Below, piece by piece: positions 6,752 to 15,105 of a stretch of DNA of 33,975 nucleotides (its first letter is position 1; each line of letters starts with the position of its first letter). This DNA comes from Anoxybacillus thermarum (GTDB lineage: Bacteria > Bacillota > Bacilli > Bacillales > Anoxybacillaceae): assembly GCF_000836725.1 (NCBI RefSeq), contig NZ_JXTH01000029.1, positions 1 through 33,975 of the forward strand. Direction: 5' to 3'. Under the pieces are notes generated by a model. That model saw only the letters and a list, made by a program, of their open reading frames with translations, was not told the origin of the DNA and made no database searches. Position numbers and translations under genes: made by a program.

Positions 6752-7505
6752 AAAACGGATGTTGATTAAGCCATTGACCGCCGTCGACCGTAATGCACTC
6801 GCCATTAATGTACGAAGCCGCATCAGAAAGTAAAAACGACGCGACTGCTGCAATTTCTTCTGGCGTCCCGAAGCGACCGAGCGGCACGCTATCTTTCACA
6901 CGTTTTTCCATCTCTTCTGATAAAATAAGCTTTTCTGCCCCGCCTGTTCGCTCAATCGGACCGGGAGCGATCGCGTTGACGCGAAAGCCGTATTTTTTTC
7001 CCCACTCGACCGCTAACGTGCGCGTCATCGTTAGCACGCCTGCTTTGGCGCACGCCGAATGAATGACACCTGCTCCTGCTCCCCAAGCATATGTAGCAAC
7101 GATGTTAATGATCGATCCTTTTTGTCCTTTTTCAATCCAATAGTTTCCGACTTCTCGACTACAATAAAACGTTCCGTTCAAAACGATGTCGATGACGCTA
7201 TTCCAGCCGTTGATCGACAGCTTTTCTGCCGGACAAATAAAGTTGCCTGCGGCGTTATTAATGAGCGCATCAATTTTCCCAAAACGCTCATCCGTTTCTT
7301 TCACCATCGCAGCAACTAATTCCGGTTGGCGCACGTCCATAACGATTGGTAAAACGCTCCCACCGATGTCAGCTGCCGCTTCTTCAAGCGCTTCCTTTCT
7401 TCTTCCGGTAATGACGACATGCGCTCCTTCATCCGCAAAACGCTTCGCCATATATTTTCCCATGCCACTTGAACCGCCTGTCACAATCACGACTTTCCCC
7501 TTCAT
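6750..7505 (-). CDS. fadH: 2,4-dienoyl-CoA reductase-type short-chain dehydrogenase
   Basis: The 251-residue SDR enzyme matches B. subtilis FadH (YkuF). It should reduce 2,4-dienoyl-CoA with NADPH in breakdown of unsaturated fatty acids. The cofactor site is TGGSSGMG (9-16); NNAAGNFICPAEKLS and ATYAWGAGAG are family signatures. The usual YxxxK is absent: the catalytic Lys sits in HSACAKAGV, as in dienoyl-CoA reductases, so this is not a defect. It ends DGGQWLNQHPF as in FadH. The promoter carries a FadR-type operator. ATG 7505 follows AAAGGGGATGAGAAG. Confidence 0.93.
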   Translation of the reverse strand: MKGKVVIVTGGSSGMGKYMAKRFADEGAHVVITGRRKEALEEAAADIGGSVLPIVMDVRQPELVAAMVKETDERFGKIDALINNAAGNFICPAEKLSINGWNSVIDIVLNGTFYCSREVGNYWIEKGQKGSIINIVATYAWGAGAGVIHSACAKAGVLTMTRTLAVEWGKKYGFRVNAIAPGPIERTGGAEKLILSEEMEKRVKDSVPLGRFGTPEEIAAVASFLLSDAASYINGECITVDGGQWLNQHPF

Positions 7506-7522
7506 CTTCTCATCCCCTTTTA

Positions 7523-7551
7523 TGAATGGTTATTCATTCATTTTCATTATA
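7523..7551 (-). promoter_or_regulatory. fadH promoter with FadR-type operator
   Basis: On the minus strand TATAAT lies at 7551-7546. Just downstream, TGAATGAATAACCATTCA (7540-7523) matches the B. subtilis FadR operator TGAATGANTANTCATTCA in all but one specified position. It covers the expected transcription start, a typical place for repression relieved by long-chain acyl-CoA. The -35 region (about TTAAAA) is weak. Confidence 0.8.
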
Positions 7552-7652
7552 CTATATATTTAGAAAATTTTTAATATTTTTCTTGCTGTTTTTATCAACT
7601 TTTTTCTTTTATAATGAATGAAGAACATTTTCGCGTGGTAAGGTTTGAAAAT

Positions 7653-8501
7653 ATGAAACGACGAGATTTTTTACAAACGTTTTTTTCTTTATTCGTCAAA
7701 GGAGCGTTGCTTTCCACGGCGGGATATATGTATGCAAAATATATTGAGCCGAGGCAGTTGACGGTCCGGCGTTACGAGCTCGTGCATCCGCTTATTCCAA
7801 AAAGCTTTGATGGCTGTCGGCTTCTTCAATTTAGCGACGTGCATTTAGGATATCATTATACTGTTGACCATTTTCAACGCGTCGTGAAGCGAATGAACGA
7901 CCTCGATCCGCATCTCATTTGTTTTACAGGCGATTTGCTTGATGAACCGAACAAATATGAGCATGTCGATGCGATTGCATCGTTATTGGCAACGCTTCAT
8001 GCTCCGCTTGGGAAGTACTGTATTTATGGAAACCACGACCACGGTGGATACGGAACAAATATATATAAAGAAATGATGGAGAACGCTGGATTTCGTCTCC
8101 TTGTGAACGAATGGGTACGTGTTCGCCAAGGGAACGAACAAATTGTCATTGCAGGGTTGGACGATTTCATGCTCGGTCAGCCGAATTTCGCAAAGACGGT
8201 AAAACAGCTGCCGAAAGAAACGTATACGATTGCTCTTATTCATGAGCCTGATCTTGTCACACAAGCGAGCGTCTATCCATTTCACCTTCAGCTGTCTGGT
8301 CATAGCCACGGGGGACAAATTCAACTGCCGTGGATTGGACCGCTCGTCACCCCTCCGCTAGCGAAACAATATGTCGAAGGGTTTTACGACGTGCAGCAAC
8401 TCACCTTATACGTCAATCGCGGTCTTGGAACGACGCGCATGCCGTTCCGCTTTTTAACCCCACCGGAATTAACGTTGTTTACGTTAAAAGCCGGGTTATA
8501 A
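7653..8501 (+). CDS. ykuE: Tat-exported metallophosphoesterase YkuE
   Basis: The 282-residue protein begins MKRRDFLQTFF, a twin-arginine signal followed by FVKGALLSTAGYMYA. In B. subtilis YkuE is exported by TatAyCy and bound to the cell wall. The calcineurin-like metal motifs are present in order: FSDVHLG, TGDLLD, GNHDHGGYG, and SGHSHGGQIQLP. The frame is open back to ATG 7614, but that codon overlaps a TATAAT (7610-7615) likely to be the -10 box. ATG 7653 has TAAGG upstream and gives the proper Tat start. It is the only plus-strand gene between 1168 and 12925 and runs tail-to-tail into crcB. Confidence 0.9.
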   Translation: MKRRDFLQTFFSLFVKGALLSTAGYMYAKYIEPRQLTVRRYELVHPLIPKSFDGCRLLQFSDVHLGYHYTVDHFQRVVKRMNDLDPHLICFTGDLLDEPNKYEHVDAIASLLATLHAPLGKYCIYGNHDHGGYGTNIYKEMMENAGFRLLVNEWVRVRQGNEQIVIAGLDDFMLGQPNFAKTVKQLPKETYTIALIHEPDLVTQASVYPFHLQLSGHSHGGQIQLPWIGPLVTPPLAKQYVEGFYDVQQLTLYVNRGLGTTRMPFRFLTPPELTLFTLKAGL

Positions 8502-8515
8502 CATAAACCCGGCTT
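8488..8515. terminator. Shared hairpin at convergent ykuE and crcB stops
   Basis: AAGCCGGGTT (8488-8497) pairs perfectly with AACCCGGCTT (8506-8515), loop 8 nt. It contains both stop codons, which overlap by 6 bp. Neither strand has a clear T run, so termination may be weak. Confidence 0.55.
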
Positions 8516-8828
8516 GAAACATACATATGCTTCCGATGAGCGAGGCAACGATGTAAAGAGATGCTTCTTTATAATGTTTTCGCAACAATAGCTGCAACGC
8601 TTCGACGCTAAATGTCGAAAACGTCGTAAACGCTCCGAAAAAGCCAACCGTTACCCCGACCGCTTGCACGTCGTGTGCGAGCACAACGCCAAGCCCGAAC
8701 GAACCGAGCCAATTAATGAACAAAATGGAAAGCGGCAAAGATGATTTTTTCGTCCAGCGCAACAGCCATATGCCAAGCTGATAGCGGCACCACGCTCCAA
8801 ACGCTCCGCCAAGCGCAACGGGAATCAT
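8496..8828 (-). CDS. crcB: Fluoride channel subunit CrcB/Fluc (second)
   Basis: The 110-residue, four-helix membrane protein is a CrcB/Fluc channel subunit that exports fluoride. It shows GGAFGAWCRY near the start, LFINWLGSF (the conserved Asn pore motif), and GFFGAFTTFSTFS with the Phe/Thr/Ser pore residues. It overlaps the upstream crcB by 4 bp. Such tandem, sequence-different pairs in Gram-positive bacteria usually form heterodimers. Confidence 0.92.
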   Translation of the reverse strand: MIPVALGGAFGAWCRYQLGIWLLRWTKKSSLPLSILFINWLGSFGLGVVLAHDVQAVGVTVGFFGAFTTFSTFSVEALQLLLRKHYKEASLYIVASLIGSICMFQAGFML

Positions 8829-9211
8829 GACGCCTCACCTACTTTTTTCACGCCCATTCGCTCCCCAGCATACATACCCGCATAACAAAGGAGCAATCCA
8901 CCAACAAAAGATGTGAAGACATATACATTCGCAAGTCCAACATGTTCGTGCCATAACGCCATCGTCTCTTTACTAAACGTTGACATCGTCGTCAATCCGC
9001 CGCAAAACCCTGTTCCGATGCCGAGACGCAACCATTCCGCCATCTTTCTCTTTCCGACGTAAGACGTCATCGCCCCAAGCAAAAACGAACCGACATAATT
9101 GACGAGCAACGTTCCCCACGGAAATGAAAGAAACGGGAATACGACCGCTACACCGTATCGACATAACGCCCCTAGCGCTCCGCCAAGGGCAACCGCTCCG
9201 CTTTCTTTCAT
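8825..9211 (-). CDS. crcB: Fluoride channel subunit CrcB/Fluc (first)
   Basis: The 128-residue, four-helix protein has GGALGALCRYG, LLVNYVGSFLLG and GFCGGLTTMSTFS, the same pore motifs as the second copy but clearly divergent from it. It starts 12 bp after the ppk stop and is translated from ATG 9211 behind AAGGAG. No fluoride riboswitch can fit in this gap, so expression probably follows ppx-ppk. Confidence 0.92.
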   Translation of the reverse strand: MKESGAVALGGALGALCRYGVAVVFPFLSFPWGTLLVNYVGSFLLGAMTSYVGKRKMAEWLRLGIGTGFCGGLTTMSTFSKETMALWHEHVGLANVYVFTSFVGGLLLCYAGMYAGERMGVKKVGEAS

Positions 9212-9223
9212 GTCATCATCTCC

Positions 9224-11308
9224 TTATTCTTCATCGTCTGCCACATCGTATGCCATTTGAAATAAAATCATTTGGCTATCTACTTCTTCTTCTCCTTCTG
9301 CTCGCTTCACGTAATCGTATTCTCCCTCTTCGTTTTGCTCGCGCGCTTTTACATTATCAGAAAGCAAAATGTGCAATACGTCAATGAGCCGCTGTTTTAA
9401 TTCTTTGTTAAAAATCGGAAATAAAATTTCAATGCGGCGGTCCATATTGCGCGTCATCCAATCGGCAGATGACAAAAAGACGCGCGCTTGCCCATGGTGG
9501 TGAAAATAATATACGCGGCTATGCTCTAAAAAGCGACCGACGATGCTGCGGACGCGAATGTTTTCACTTACTCCTTTCATTTGCGGGCGCAAACAACAAA
9601 TGCCGCGCACAATTAAATCAATTTGCACCCCTGCTTGAGACGCTTCGTATAGCTTCATGATGAGCTGTTTGTCCGTTAATGAGTTCATTTTCGCAATGAT
9701 GCGCCCATCGCCATATTGTTTATGATAGCGAATTTCTTCGTCAATGAGCTGCAAAAATTGTTGACGTAAATCAAACGGGGCGACGACTAAATGGTGAAAT
9801 TCCGGTTTTTCCATATAGCCGCTTAAATAATTAAAAAAGTTTGTCGCATCTTCACCAAACTGTTCATTCGCCGTAATCAAACCGAAATCAGTGTACACTT
9901 TGGCAGTCGCATCGTTATAATTGCCTGTTCCTAAATGGACGAACCGCTCAATTTTCCCATGTTTTTGGCGTACAATTAACGTAATTTTACTATGCGTTTT
10001 TAAATGCGTCATGCCATAAATGACGTGGCATCCTGCTTTTTCAAGCTCTTTCGCCCATTGCACGTTATTTTCTTCATCAAACCGCGCTTTCAATTCAACG
10101 AGAACGGTTACTTGTTTGCCGTTTTCCGCCGCCCGTTTTAACGCTTCAATAATCGGAGAGTCTCCGCTGACGCGATAAAGTGTTTGCTTGATCGCTAACA
10201 CGTCCGAATCGTCTGCGGCATCGGAAATAAAGTCAATGACCGGCTCAAACGATTCATATGGATGGTGAAACAATAAATCGCGCTCTTTCGCTTTTTCAAA
10301 TATATCTTCATCGTCATCTAAATCTTTTGGGGGCTGCGGAATGAGCGTTTGAAAAACGAGATGTTCTTTATATTTCGCCACTTCATGATAAAACGAAAAG
10401 AAAAACGTTAAATCGATCGGTCCGTCAATTTGATACACATCTTTGTCATGAATTTCTAACTCATCTAATAAATAATCGAGCACCCATTCGTCAAACCCTT
10501 TTTTGCTCATTTCAAGCCGGACCGCTGCGCCCCATTTTCTCTTTTTTAACTCTTTTTCAATTTCTTTTAATAAATCGCGCGCCCCTTCTTCGTGAATCGT
10601 TAAATCGGCGTTGCGCGTAATGCGAAATTGCGTCACAGACGAAACGGTGTATCCTTTAAATAACGTATGAATAAACGTCGTAATGACATCTTCTAACAGC
10701 GCATAAGCGTGCATATCGTTGTTTGCCGGCAATGGAATGAAGCGATTTAATACCGCCGGCACTTGCACGATCGCTAATTTTTTCCGTTCATCTTCATCTT
10801 CCTCATCGTCAAGTACGATCGCTAAATTTAAACTTTTGTTCAACAACATCGGAAACGGACGATACGCATCGACAGCCATCGGCGTTAGCACCGGAAAAAT
10901 ATTTTTCATAAAATACGACTGTAAATATGTCGTTTGTTCGTCGCTCCACTCGTGTGGAGCAAGCAAATATACTCCTTCTTTGTTTAACATCGGCAACAGC
11001 GTTTCATTGTACATGTCGTACTGCCACTTCACAAGCGTATGCGTTTTTTTTGCAATTTTTTTCAACTGTTCTTTCGGCGTCAATCCCGCTTTATTTTCCG
11101 GCTTATTAAATCCCGCTTTCACTTGATCTTTTAACCCAGCGACGCGCACCATAAAAAACTCATCTAAATTCGAGCTGAAAATCGCTAAAAATTTCAGCCG
11201 TTCCAATAGCGGATTGCGCTCGTCCATCGCTTCTTGCAAGACGCGCTCGTTAAAAGCTAGCCAACTTAATTCGCGGTTATTGTAATAACGCGGGTGGCTT
11301 AAATCCAT
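9224..11308 (-). CDS. ppk: Polyphosphate kinase 1
   Basis: PPK1 makes polyphosphate from ATP through a phosphohistidine. The 694-residue protein has the N-terminal domain (YYNNRELSWLAFN), the head domain, and two phospholipase-D-like domains with HLKTHSK (His about 439, the likely autophosphorylated residue) and EHSRVYYF (His about 596). FVHLGTGNYND is a family signature. ATG 11314 directly abuts GGAGGG and is unlikely to initiate; ATG 11308 has a spacing of about 6 and gives MDLSHPRYY. It lies 2 bp after the ppx stop. B. subtilis has no ppk, so this part differs from that genome. Confidence 0.95.
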   Translation of the reverse strand: MDLSHPRYYNNRELSWLAFNERVLQEAMDERNPLLERLKFLAIFSSNLDEFFMVRVAGLKDQVKAGFNKPENKAGLTPKEQLKKIAKKTHTLVKWQYDMYNETLLPMLNKEGVYLLAPHEWSDEQTTYLQSYFMKNIFPVLTPMAVDAYRPFPMLLNKSLNLAIVLDDEEDEDERKKLAIVQVPAVLNRFIPLPANNDMHAYALLEDVITTFIHTLFKGYTVSSVTQFRITRNADLTIHEEGARDLLKEIEKELKKRKWGAAVRLEMSKKGFDEWVLDYLLDELEIHDKDVYQIDGPIDLTFFFSFYHEVAKYKEHLVFQTLIPQPPKDLDDDEDIFEKAKERDLLFHHPYESFEPVIDFISDAADDSDVLAIKQTLYRVSGDSPIIEALKRAAENGKQVTVLVELKARFDEENNVQWAKELEKAGCHVIYGMTHLKTHSKITLIVRQKHGKIERFVHLGTGNYNDATAKVYTDFGLITANEQFGEDATNFFNYLSGYMEKPEFHHLVVAPFDLRQQFLQLIDEEIRYHKQYGDGRIIAKMNSLTDKQLIMKLYEASQAGVQIDLIVRGICCLRPQMKGVSENIRVRSIVGRFLEHSRVYYFHHHGQARVFLSSADWMTRNMDRRIEILFPIFNKELKQRLIDVLHILLSDNVKAREQNEEGEYDYVKRAEGEEEVDSQMILFQMAYDVADDEE

Positions 11309-11310
11309 GT

Positions 11311-12822
11311 TCATCCCTCCAAATGAAACTGTAATTGAATCGGACGTTTCAACATTTTTTCGACATGCTTTTTATGTTTTTCCGCTTGATATTCTTCCGC
11401 TTTAAACGATTGATTGCAAAAAAGATGCACGATGACGGTTTGATCTTGAAGCTCAAGCTCCACGCGTTCAACGATGTTTCGCTTCGTATCGTTTAAACTG
11501 TAAGCAAATTTTAATAGCGCCCCAAGAAAACGAAGCTTTTTTTGTTCTGCTCGGGTAAACCATGCATGAAACGGCTGAATGTATTGTTTAAACAACGTCT
11601 TATTTTTAAACGAAGCGACAAGCGCAAGCTGCACACGATCGCGATGGCTTAATCCTTCAATTGTTCGATTCGCCAAAAGATAAAACGTATGTTGGCTGCT
11701 CGCTTCTTCGTCGACATATTGCCCTAAATAAAACACGTGAGCGGCGCGCTTTAATAAGACGAGATCTTCTCCCGTTAGCGGAAAAAGCGAAAGCGTGCGC
11801 ATTTGTTCAAACAGTTGAATGACAAGTTTTAATACGTGCTGCACGTGGCTTGTATTTACTTCGTAATCTTGGGCTAGTTCAAAAAAACTTTCATCTAATA
11901 CGCTGGGAAAGACGATCGGCCCAAACTGTTCGTAAAAAATGCCGTCGCGCAATCCTTTTCGGCTTAAAATAAACATTGTCGCATCAACTGTTTCGTATAA
12001 CGTTTGAAACACTTCGACCGCTGGAATAATTAAATCCGCTCGATCTTTCGATAATGATTCGACTTTTTGCAGCTGTTCAAACGTCAACGAACGCAAATAT
12101 TTTTTTACTTGTACAATGTCGTCGCGCTTCATTTCGTATTGATGAATGCCCGCAATCGGGTAGTTTTGCAGCATTTGATGCACTTGCACGACGTTTCGGG
12201 CGCTTCCTCCGATCGCAATGATTGGCAAACGGCGTTGTTTTAGCCACGGCAGCGATTGAAATTGTTTTTCGACGTATGCGCGCAACGTTTGCAGTTCTTC
12301 ATCTGTCGGCACGTTTCCTGCAACAAATTGACGTTTCAGCGATAACGCACCAAACGGGAAGCTATAATAGTCAACGAGTTCGCGGTTATGAAAATACGTC
12401 ACTTCCGTACTTCCTCCGCCAATATCGACCGTAATCCCTTCATGAAACGACGTCGATTGAATGACAGCTAAAAAACCGTAGTATGCTTCTTCATATTCGG
12501 ATAAAATACGAATACGAAAGTCGGTTTTTTCTGCAATAAAGCGAACGATGTCATCGCGATTGCGCGCTTGGCGAATCGTTGCTGTCGCCACACATTTTAC
12601 ATCGTGCAGGCGATGAAAACGCGTCACATCTTGAAATGTGAGTAGTCCATCTAAAAGGACGTGCAATCCTTCCTCCGTAAAAAAGCCATCTTCCGTTAAA
12701 TAGTTGCGCAGGCGAGCTGCAATTTTTACATTTTCCCGCTCGCGCAGCCGACCGCCTTTGCTTCGTTCATAAATGACGAGGCGCATCGTATTCGAGCCGA
12801 TATCAATAATGCCGTATTTCAA
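11311..12822 (-). CDS. ppx: Exopolyphosphatase (Ppx/GppA)
   Basis: The 503-residue protein has the ASKHA ATPase-type motifs DIGSNTMRL (7-15) and VDIGGGSTEVT, plus AIGGSARN, followed by a long helical C-terminal region of the HD-like type (RADLIIPAVEV, LSHRDRVQLAL). It should release phosphate from polyphosphate ends, opposing ppk; hydrolysis of pppGpp is possible in this family. The start codon is TTG (12822), seven bases after GGAGG. It is first in the ppx-ppk-crcB-crcB run. A clear promoter was not found in the roughly 100 bp shared with divergent ykyB. Confidence 0.92.
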   Translation of the reverse strand: MKYGIIDIGSNTMRLVIYERSKGGRLRERENVKIAARLRNYLTEDGFFTEEGLHVLLDGLLTFQDVTRFHRLHDVKCVATATIRQARNRDDIVRFIAEKTDFRIRILSEYEEAYYGFLAVIQSTSFHEGITVDIGGGSTEVTYFHNRELVDYYSFPFGALSLKRQFVAGNVPTDEELQTLRAYVEKQFQSLPWLKQRRLPIIAIGGSARNVVQVHQMLQNYPIAGIHQYEMKRDDIVQVKKYLRSLTFEQLQKVESLSKDRADLIIPAVEVFQTLYETVDATMFILSRKGLRDGIFYEQFGPIVFPSVLDESFFELAQDYEVNTSHVQHVLKLVIQLFEQMRTLSLFPLTGEDLVLLKRAAHVFYLGQYVDEEASSQHTFYLLANRTIEGLSHRDRVQLALVASFKNKTLFKQYIQPFHAWFTRAEQKKLRFLGALLKFAYSLNDTKRNIVERVELELQDQTVIVHLFCNQSFKAEEYQAEKHKKHVEKMLKRPIQLQFHLEG

Positions 12823-12883
12823 CGTTTACCCTCCTCTATGTAAAAAACGAATTAAAAATTTTCCAAAAACATAGACGATCGTG

Positions 12884-12889
12884 TATAAT
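12884..12889 (+). promoter_or_regulatory. Possible -10 box of ykyB
   Basis: TATAAT lies 36 bp before the ykyB start, but the best -35 (TTTCCA, 12860-12865) is poor. The region 12823-12924 must also hold the divergent ppx promoter, which I could not place. Confidence 0.45.
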
Positions 12890-12924
12890 AAAAGTATATA
12901 GAATTGAAAAGGAGTGAATGGCCA

Positions 12925-13365
12925 ATGGAAACAGTCGAATGCACCGTGGAAAACTTATCGGTCGCTTTGTTTACGGTCAACCGTCATGCGAAAACAGCAA
13001 TAAATCCTTCTTACTTGTATTTGCTGAAGAAAAAAACGATTGAAAAAATGCTCGAAGAAGGAACAGCGAAAAAAGTTGGGCTTCATTTTTCCCGAAATCC
13101 GAAGTACAGCCAACAAAAGTCGGACGTGCTTGTAGCGATCGGTCAATATTACTTCCACATACCTCCAACAAAAGAAGACTTCAAGCATTTGCCTCATCTC
13201 GGTACGTTGGACGATTCTTATCGCAACCCTGTTGCTAAAATGCCGTTGTCTCAAGCGAAACGTTTACTTCAAGCATACACAGGCATCACACCAGAAGATG
13301 TGCAACCGAAGCCGAAACGCTACGACTGGTCACGTCCGCATCGGTTCGGGAAAACATTTCGGTAA
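12925..13365 (+). CDS. ykyB: YkyB family protein
   Basis: The 146-residue protein closely matches B. subtilis YkyB: TVENLSVALFTVNRHAKTA, KKVGLHFSRNPKYSQQKSDV, YYFHIPPTKEDFKHLPHLG and YRNPVAKMPLSQAKRLL. Its function is unknown. It is basic and has no membrane segment. Upstream codons back to a TTG at 12904 overlap the ribosome site AAAAGGAG (12907-12914), so ATG 12925 is the start. It converges on the GGDEF-EAL gene with a shared terminator. Confidence 0.9.
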   Translation: METVECTVENLSVALFTVNRHAKTAINPSYLYLLKKKTIEKMLEEGTAKKVGLHFSRNPKYSQQKSDVLVAIGQYYFHIPPTKEDFKHLPHLGTLDDSYRNPVAKMPLSQAKRLLQAYTGITPEDVQPKPKRYDWSRPHRFGKTFR

Positions 13366-13397
13366 GGACAAGCTTCGAGCTTCATTATTATTTTACA

Positions 13398-13433
13398 CAA
13401 AAGGGCGGCCTCTTAATGAGATCGCCCTTTTTC
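13398..13433. terminator. Bidirectional terminator between ykyB and the GGDEF-EAL gene
   Basis: AAAAGGGCG pairs with CGCCCTTTTT and continues inward as CTC/GAG past a mismatch, with a TTAAT loop that holds the stop codon of the minus-strand gene (13413). T runs follow on plus, and AA/T-rich sequence on minus. Confidence 0.8.
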
Positions 13434-15011
13434 ACTTTGGACTAATTGTTCAAACTGTTCAGCTGAGAGCGGTTTGCTGAAATAATAGCCTTGGGCACGG
13501 TCGCAACCTTCCCGTTTTAAAATCGCAAGTTGCTCTTCCGTTTCCACCCCTTCGGCAACGACTTTCATTTGTAAGCTGTGCGCCACTTCAATGACGGCGC
13601 GAACGATCGATAAATCGTATGAATGTTTTACCATATCTTGCACAAACGAACGGTCGATTTTAATGATGTCGATCGGCAGTTTTTTTAAATAGTTTAATGA
13701 AGAATAACCTGTCCCAAAATCGTCAACGGCAAGTTGAAGCCCTAAATTTTTTAACGATTGAAGTTGAGCAAGCACATAATCAATATGATGCATCGCCATA
13801 CTTTCTGTAATTTCTAGTTTTAAGCAAAACGGATCTAAATCGTACGTGCGCAACACATGTTCAATATGTTCCACTAAATCCGCTTGCAAAAATTGTTTAA
13901 TGGAAACGTTAATGCCGATTTGCACGTGTGGAAGCCCTTTTTTCCTCCACACTTTACTTTGTTCACATACTTTTCGCAACACCCAATCGCCAATCGGCTG
14001 AATTAAATTCGTTTCCTCCGCAATCGGAATAAACGTTGCCGGTGAAATCCATCCGCGCTTCGGATGATACCAGCGCAATAACGCTTCCACCGCCACAATA
14101 TCGCCTGTTTCAATATCGACAATCGGTTGATAATGAAGCGTAAATTCATTTTGTTTTAACGCTTTTCGAATGCTATGTTGGATGTACAATTTTTCTTCGT
14201 TCGTCTTTTTTAATTCGCTCGTATAAAAACAATATGTATTTCCACCATTTTCTTTTGCTGTTTCTAGTGCTAAATCTGCCAATGAAACGAGCGTCGTCCA
14301 ATCGGTTGCATCATGAGGAAAGACGCTCACACCAATGCTTGGCGTCACCGTCAACTCTTGATTTGTCAGTTGAAACGGAACCGAAAATAATTGAACGATT
14401 TCCTCGATGACATGACGCAGCTCGTTTCGGTCAATCGTATAAAAAGCGAGAAAAAATTGATCGCGATGTTGCCGTGCTACGATGCCGTTTTCACAGCGCC
14501 GCAATCGCTCCGCCACTTGTTTTAACAATTCGTTTCCATGTTCATAGCCGATTAAATCGTTAATAAACTTAAAGCGGTCTAAATTCAACGACAATAACGT
14601 AAACGGCTTGCTTTTATTCATTCGCTCGCGAAGCATATGTTGAAACGAATCGTACGACAAGACGCCGGTTAATGCATCCGAATCATTATCGTCTAACAAA
14701 AAGAACCCTGTCCAAATGAAATGCGAATGAAACGAATACACGTGCATATACGCATGACGTTGATCGACAATCACTTTTCCGCACCACATATCGTTTGTAT
14801 GTAATGTAGAAATAGCTTCATGGGCACGGTCAATGAGCTGTTGCACGACGCCGTAGCAGCGCGATAGTTGTTTCATAAACGAATCGCTCATATATACAAT
14901 CGTTCCGTCTTCGTTCGTAACAAAAAAAATCGCACATTGATCAAAATGTTGCCCAACGGCCTCCCATTTTATCAATGGAGGGTGTTGGAACAGAAACTGC
15001 TGTTCATTCAT
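13413..15011 (-). CDS. PAS-like/GGDEF/EAL protein with degenerate GGDEF, likely c-di-GMP phosphodiesterase
   Basis: This 532-residue cytoplasmic protein has a PAS-like N-terminus (about 15-105, FFVTNEDGTIVYMSDSFM), a GGDEF domain (110-265) and an EAL domain (275-525). The GGDEF signature is replaced by HRDQF (182-186), so cyclase activity is not expected, though the fold could still bind GTP. The EAL domain keeps EALLRW (309-314), NVSIKQF, LEITESM, DDFGTGYSSLNYLKKLP and AEGVETEEQ, so it should hydrolyse c-di-GMP. ATG 15011 follows GAGGATTACAGC. The 94-bp gap before gerC contains TTTCAA-17-TTAATA as a possible promoter and a strong AAGGAGGG with no start codon behind it. Confidence 0.9.
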   Translation of the reverse strand: MNEQQFLFQHPPLIKWEAVGQHFDQCAIFFVTNEDGTIVYMSDSFMKQLSRCYGVVQQLIDRAHEAISTLHTNDMWCGKVIVDQRHAYMHVYSFHSHFIWTGFFLLDDNDSDALTGVLSYDSFQHMLRERMNKSKPFTLLSLNLDRFKFINDLIGYEHGNELLKQVAERLRRCENGIVARQHRDQFFLAFYTIDRNELRHVIEEIVQLFSVPFQLTNQELTVTPSIGVSVFPHDATDWTTLVSLADLALETAKENGGNTYCFYTSELKKTNEEKLYIQHSIRKALKQNEFTLHYQPIVDIETGDIVAVEALLRWYHPKRGWISPATFIPIAEETNLIQPIGDWVLRKVCEQSKVWRKKGLPHVQIGINVSIKQFLQADLVEHIEHVLRTYDLDPFCLKLEITESMAMHHIDYVLAQLQSLKNLGLQLAVDDFGTGYSSLNYLKKLPIDIIKIDRSFVQDMVKHSYDLSIVRAVIEVAHSLQMKVVAEGVETEEQLAILKREGCDRAQGYYFSKPLSAEQFEQLVQSEKGRSH

Positions 15012-15105
15012 GCTGTAATCCTCGCTTTTTTATTTTCTTCCCTCCTTCTTTTATTAAACCATATGGCACAACGATTGAAAATAATTTTTCATGAAGAAAC
15101 AAAAA

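Noticed and set aside
6750-7505. FadH as an inactive SDR because YxxxK is missing
   Set aside because: Dienoyl-CoA reductases normally lack this Tyr in that position and keep the Lys; the sequence matches active family members.
9212-9223. Fluoride riboswitch before crcB
   Set aside because: Only 12 bp separate ppk and crcB; no room for the aptamer.
15012-15105. Orphan AAGGAGGG as start of a tiny gene before the GGDEF-EAL gene
   Set aside because: No ATG, GTG or TTG follows at usable distance; probably leader sequence.
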